A stretch of 64,000 nucleotides of DNA from Thereva unica (taxonomy: Eukaryota > Arthropoda > Insecta > Diptera > Therevidae). Within the stretch, counting starts at the first letter, position 1. Every line of letters starts with the position of its first letter. The notes beneath the pieces were generated by a model. It saw only the letters and a program-made list of their open reading frames with translations. It made no database searches and was not told the origin of the DNA. Below, in pieces: positions 59,244-64,000 of the stretch. The translations under genes and the position numbers were made by a program. The DNA lies in NCBI GenBank assembly GCA_949987705.1, contig OX465284.1, forward strand, positions 106,003,163 to 106,067,162, given 5' to 3'.

Positions 59244-60860
59244 CCACATGCTTTTTAAGAGGGTTAACTTGAATAAGGTTTTACCTCCATTGGAGCAGAC
59301 ATATCCCTAGTGAGATAAGCTTCGTGACATCTTGTGAATTGATCTACGATCGTGCGGATATATACAATACATATATGATCGAGCTGTGTTACATCCTCAC
59401 ACGTTAACCGATAGCTAACGATCTGTTTATTCTATGAGAGGTTTCATCACCTTTTGCAATCTGTAGACACACGTTGAAGGAGATAGAGTGGTTCTTGCTT
59501 GTAGCTAGAGAGAGGCACAAGTAGTCATTGAATGTATTTACCAGACATATGTGGTGGGTCCATAGTAAACTGGGAGATAAGATCACATTCAATGAGTGGG
59601 TCCGAATCGCAAGATCAGTTTTCGTTTGAAGAACGCGGGTTTAGAATCAATGTAGACTAAGTGCTGTGATATTCACTGAAGTAAGCCAAGTGCTTGATCA
59701 CTAGTGCAAGTGCTAGATTGATAGAAGAAGCTTCGTCGTTATCCGTTGAGTCCTTAAATGAAACTCTTTAAATGCCTCATAAATATGAAATTGCTTTTGA
59801 TGACTCTGGAGATTCACGTAAAACAATTTTTTTTATTCTATTTAACATCTCTTCCAGTCATGATTGTTACAATACACTAAAAGCGTGTATATTTATAAAC
59901 ATAAAGTACCCAAAAAATTTATACAAATTGTGAAAAGTTTTTTTACATGTTTTTTCCATTTACGTTTACTTAGGGGCGCCACGTTTCTTCTAGTTGATGT
60001 TGTTTTCCATATGAAACATCCATCACTGTCAATTTACGAGGGGGTTTGGGGGGCGGGCGGCAGCAGCAAAGCAAAACAAAAAGGGATGCCCCCGAAAAAA
60101 ATCTGACGTCAACAAGGCACCACCGAAAAACATTAAGGGAGCAGAGCATAAATGGAAAGGAATACTTGTAATATTCCTGATGTTAAATAAAGACGATTAT
60201 TTACTTCTCAAAATGGACTTTGGGTCGCAGGAGAGGGGGAAAGAAAAATAAGTTTAAGGAAAGTTGTGGAGCTTCAAGTGGCTTCAAAGTCAATTTACCT
60301 TTTGGCTAGGGGAGCTAGAGGGATAGATTGACGTCCTTGAAATCATTTATCAAAATATTTTTTCTTCTAGGGGTGTAAATAAAACGTAATGCTACAATGA
60401 AAAACATTTACGGTAAATAGAATTATTAGAAAGGAAAGAATTTTTATGAATTTATTTTTAGATACGTAAATATTTGTGTCCTTAAAAAAGGACCTAACAA
60501 TACTGTTGAATGGTCAATGAAATGTATTTTGGGAAAGTTCTTGATGATAGAATTATTATTTAATTGATTATAAGGATCAATGAATACAATGTGGATTGCG
60601 ACGCAACGTAAGCGTTTACGGGGTGGGAAAAGTGTAGTGTAGTTGTTAACTTGGGTGTGGTTGTTGTCTTGGATATTAATATGCGCCGCCTGTACGAGAT
60701 TAGTTGAACTGGGTTGGGTCTTGAATGGTTTGGGAACTAGGTTGATCTTCGAAATACGTCGAAAGGGATTTCGCGTCGGATGAGCTTTTGAAATTCAGTG
60801 TGTTTTGGCTGAGAGTGGGGAATTTGGTTGAACTTCGTTGTGTGTCTCGGGTAAGCTTTC
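59244..60860. other. Upstream flank: nothing recognised
   Basis: AT-rich with a GGGGCGGGCGGCAGCAGC stretch near 60050. No gene or TE end. Confidence 0.45.
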
Positions 60861-60861
60861 G

Positions 60862-61186
60862 TGCTGGGTGAGCTTTCAACCTGAGGCAGGATCGAATCTG
60901 TAATTTTAAACTTCGTTTGGGTTGTCTATCTAATCTGCCCGATCTATATGGTCTGCCTGGTCTATCTGGTATATCTGGCCTGATTTGCATACCTGTATAT
61001 CTGTCTACCTGAGAGCTTTAATTTTACTTATTACGTTTGGTATACAAATTTCCCGCAACTAAAGAAATAGGCAGTGATACAGGCCCCGCAGATCAGACCA
61101 GATAGACCTGATAAACCAGATAAACCAGACATGAAGCTCAAAACTACAGATCCAATCCCCCACCTAGCTTGCAAGCTCACCAATTG
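60862..61186. repeat. Long imperfect inverted repeat (foldback, arms about 105-125 bp)
   Basis: The left arm has GGTGAGCTTTCAACCTGAGG, ATCTGTAATTTT, then TCTATCTGG repeats. The complement of the right arm has GGTGAGCTTGCAAGCTAGGT, ATCTGTAGTTTT, then TATCTGG repeats in the same order. The loop is about 95 bp and AT-rich. Confidence 0.7.
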
Positions 61187-61199
61187 CAAAAGTAAGATC

Positions 61200-61232
61200 T
61201 TGAGATTTCCCGTTTTTATGGCGCGGGCTTTT
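61200..61232 (-). mobile_element. Terminal fragment of the TA-flanked MITE
   Basis: GAGATTTCCCGTTTTTATGG followed by CGCGGGCT matches one end of 59054-59241. The rest is absent. Confidence 0.5.
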
Positions 61233-62195
61233 ACCCCTGTGTGATGGGATTGAACTGTAGAAAGGAAACGCGGCATCTTAGCTTTGTCGAAAACATGCCA
61301 AAATCTACTAGTTGTTATGATGATGAACTTTTGACGCAATTTCGGCAACCATCAAACGGTAATTACCTTCGATTAGAACGGAAACGCTGTGACTATTACT
61401 GTGTTTCCATGAGCCGAGGTGGAGTTTTCGTCGAGTAAACAGAAAACTTTTTCCCTCAAGTTAACTCGATGCTGTTTCCATGATGGTTCTGGGTTAAAGT
61501 GACAGATAATTAATTTTACATTGCGTCGCCGTTGGTGTATGTTTAGTAAAAGATACTCAAGCACACACATATGCAAACCCCAGCTTAAACGGACTGGTTT
61601 CGTCGAGTTTTCTTGGAACGAAACTTTACGCAATCCCCGTTTCCATGGGCGCTTAATCTGAGTAAACTCAGGGTAAACTTTGCATGGAAACTCAGTATAT
61701 ATTCGCCAGAGACATTGGTCAGCAAAAAAATTTCGGAGAGGAGAATGAATTTTGGGATCAAGTTGGTGTGGTTTCTCTTAAAGTCCAGGATATATGTGTT
61801 TAATTTTGGAAGATAGGCCAGGACGTTTCGTAACAAAAAACAAAAACCACCGTGTAAGAAAATTGGGTACAAGCCGGAACATTTAAAATTTTTAACCCGG
61901 TTTGTGGTCGAAACCAGTGAGGAAGAGTAAATAGTTTTGGAACAATTAGTTGAACCAGAAATTCAGGGGTTCGGGTTAGGAGCAAGGAAACCCCTCAATT
62001 TCGGCTGATATTGGGCCCTAGATACTGGCGTCTACCATAAGACGGAAGGGCGATCTATCGGTCTTGGGCACCGTGGACTAAGGGAAAGCAGAGGAAGTAA
62101 CTGAACTGGTGAGCCTCCCTCAAGTAGGGGAAGCAGAGGACTAGGTTTCTGTTGGGTAAACAAGGTATCGTAATTTTATACTTTCCTAAAGTTTA
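61233..62195. other. Upstream flank with GTTTCCATG repeats
   Basis: GTTTCCATG or its complement recurs four times between 61400 and 61700, with GAGTAAAC and TCGTCGAG words around it, partly inverted. Probably an old inverted-repeat element; no boundaries can be set. Confidence 0.4.
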
Positions 62196-62207
62196 GTCAC
62201 GTAGAGT

Positions 62208-62312
62208 CCAAATTAGTTTGTGATAGCCAACGCGTTCTTGAGTTAAGTATTCTGAATCTGATCATCTTTGTTTGGGTCGCGGGTCATCAGGAATTAAGAG
62301 GCAATGAAAGTG
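62208..62312 (+). pseudogene. LINE RNase H scrap
   Basis: The plus frame reads FCDSQRVLELSILNLIIFVW, then VAGHQELRGNESAGRT. CDSQ, VWVxGH and GNExA are RNase H signatures of jockey/R1-type LINEs, here joined with an internal deletion. Confidence 0.7.
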
Positions 62313-63308
62313 CAGGCAGAACCTAAAAGTTTGGACTGTATTGAAATATAACCTATAAGGTATATGTCTGATTTACTCCAAGTGTAGTCTACCTGTGCCG
62401 TATAGTTATGCGACTAGAGAACTGTTGGGGCGTAGAAAGAAGGATTTCGAAAACGACGAGTCAGCGTTTGTATGAATTTTAATATTTTGCAACCAAACTC
62501 ACGTTGCCGTCGATTTTTGTTTCAGCTTTGAGGAGCTTAGTCAACTGCGCCCGAGCGGTAAGTTCCCCATATGATAATATGCATATTCATACACACTATC
62601 TTTTATGGCCTCGTTGCGGTTTAACCCCCGTTGGCTTTGTTAGTAAGGTTATTAGGTTACGACATCCCACTGCCCCATCCTACCCCATTGCCAACAAGCC
62701 GGGGTGTGGAGTTTAAGTCCGCGATGCGGTGAATTTTTTGTGCCTACAGTTATGCAATGGCGTTTGTGTCCGTGGTGTGGTGAGATATTTTGGTGCCTGG
62801 AGCTATGCAATGAGGTTTAGGTGCGTTGGGGTGTGGTTTTATGGGTTTCAAAGGGTTCAAGGATAAAATAGGTTTAAATGTTTCTGATGATTGTGAGATT
62901 GTGAACTTCAGGATGAGTCATACCAACCATGATTTGCTTGAGTGAGTGTAACTTGGGTTAACTGATATTGATAAGGCCCGGGGCCCCCACCCCCACCCAG
63001 GGAGATGAAGAGACCTGGCCCCAAAACAAACTTAGCTCAGTATTTCCCGGGCTCTGTAAAACATTTTCCTAGGGTATTTTCTCTAGATAGGCATTTTTGA
63101 TGGGTCTATTCAAAGGGCTTCTTTTGGCCACAGATGACCTTTGCTCATAACCGAGCACCTGAGTCTATTGCAGGGCTGCAGAAGTATTCTGCCTCTAGGA
63201 TTTTTTTTTCATCAGATAAGTCGTCAGCATAACACGCGTGCCTCTTGAGATGAAGTCGCCATCACAATTTACCAGATTGATGCTTTTTTATGAATGTTAT
63301 CCATAGTT
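62313..63308. other. Upstream flank: nothing recognised
   Basis: No supported feature. A splice-like CAG..GTAAG pair surrounds 62526-62557 but has no gene context. Confidence 0.4.
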
Positions 63309-63316
63309 GGACCCAC

Positions 63317-63476
63317 TAGTGATGAGCAAAAATGGACATTGCACATTTTGCAAGAGCAAGAACAAGAACAAGACTTAGTTATGGTTACAAGAATAAGAAC
63401 AAGACAGACTGAACAAGAACAATACAAGAACAAGACTAGATTAGCCTTGTCTTGTTCTTGCGTTTGCTCATCACTA
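63317..63476. mobile_element. 160-bp hAT MITE, perfect 8-bp TSD
   Basis: GGACCCAC is at 63309-63316 and 63477-63484. The ends TAGTGATGAGCAAA and TTTGCTCATCACTA are perfect 14-bp inverted repeats. The interior is an (ACAAGA)n microsatellite. The TSD length and TGATGAGC-type end fit hAT. Confidence 0.9.
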
Positions 63477-63484
63477 GGACCCAC

Positions 63485-64000
63485 GAATAGACGGGAAAAT
63501 ATACCACCCACAGCGTGCCCGTATACTACATAAAGGCTAATTGAAACAAGAGGACGACAGCGGTCCAAAGTTCAGATTTTGGTGACCAAGCACCCCCTTG
63601 GCGACGAATCGCTTAGAACATCACCACCTTAGATTGGGGTACATATTTCTCCACCCAAGCATCATTAGCCAGCACTCCTGGTAGAGACATAATCTTGCCA
63701 GGAGTCTGCTTCTGGTAGCCTCCTACTAGGAGAATGTAGTTGCACTCTCACAAGTGTATCACAGTTCCGACTCGAAGTACAAAGCAACTTGTTAACACCC
63801 CTGGGTACCCATTAGCTGGCGACCAACCTCTTATCTCTGCAAGCATCAATATTTTCTTGCAATTTATTCATAGAATCATAAATTCCCACAAGAAGATTTT
63901 AGAATTTTTTTTTTATTTCGATAGAGCACACAGGTGAAAGCACATTAGTCTACCTGTCTTCACATACCCATTACCACAACATGGAAGCTAGATGCAACTG
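63485..64000. other. Nothing recognised
   Basis: Right edge of the window. No gene, repeat or TE end is supported. Confidence 0.45.

Noticed and set aside
62526..62557. Possible 32-nt plus-strand exon between CAG and GTAAG
   Set aside because: Good splice-like edges but no flanking exons or coding continuity.

Overview
The window is eukaryotic, AT-rich, poor in coding sequence and rich in transposable-element (TE) debris. Mariner, hAT, Helitron and non-LTR relics, canonical GT-AG introns and the gene architecture point to an insect, most likely a fly with a large, repeat-filled genome. The species cannot be fixed from sequence alone.

Only one host gene is supported. It lies on the minus strand and spans positions 51464 to 1, running off the left edge. 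Six coding exons join with fully consistent phases (0,1,2,1,0): 51387-51464 (signal peptide), 8893-9022, 8097-8211, 847-1007, 472-611 and 1-362 (open at the edge). The 328 visible residues are a signal peptide, one C-type lectin-like domain (CTLD, about residues 45-161), a short cysteine-containing module, and a hydrophilic Asn/Asp/Glu/Gln-rich tail. The first intron is 42.4 kb and holds most of the repeats.

Layout, left to right. 0-9 kb: exons 6 to 2, with a 7.1-kb intron carrying a retroposed 193-bp element with a 13-bp target-site duplication (TSD), two foldbacks and an RNase H relic. 9-30 kb: intron 1 with two inverted pentamer arrays, a hAT element with perfect 8-bp TSD, other inverted-terminal-repeat elements and LINE relics. 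31.66-36.89 kb: a degenerate Helitron whose 5' terminus is split by a 3.08-kb inverted-repeat element, which itself contains two copies of a third element built of 146-bp units. 37-50 kb: LINE and mariner relics, one mariner with a fourfold repeat of its catalytic segment. 51.4 kb: first coding exon. 52-64 kb: upstream flank with a 4.7-kb degenerate TGTCCCAAAA array, a tRNA-derived SINE, a TA-flanked MITE family, a foldback and a hAT MITE.

No functional TE gene, rRNA, tRNA gene or CRISPR was found. The TE relics carry stops and frameshifts and are described as fossils. Family calls are by eye from motifs; no database search was possible.
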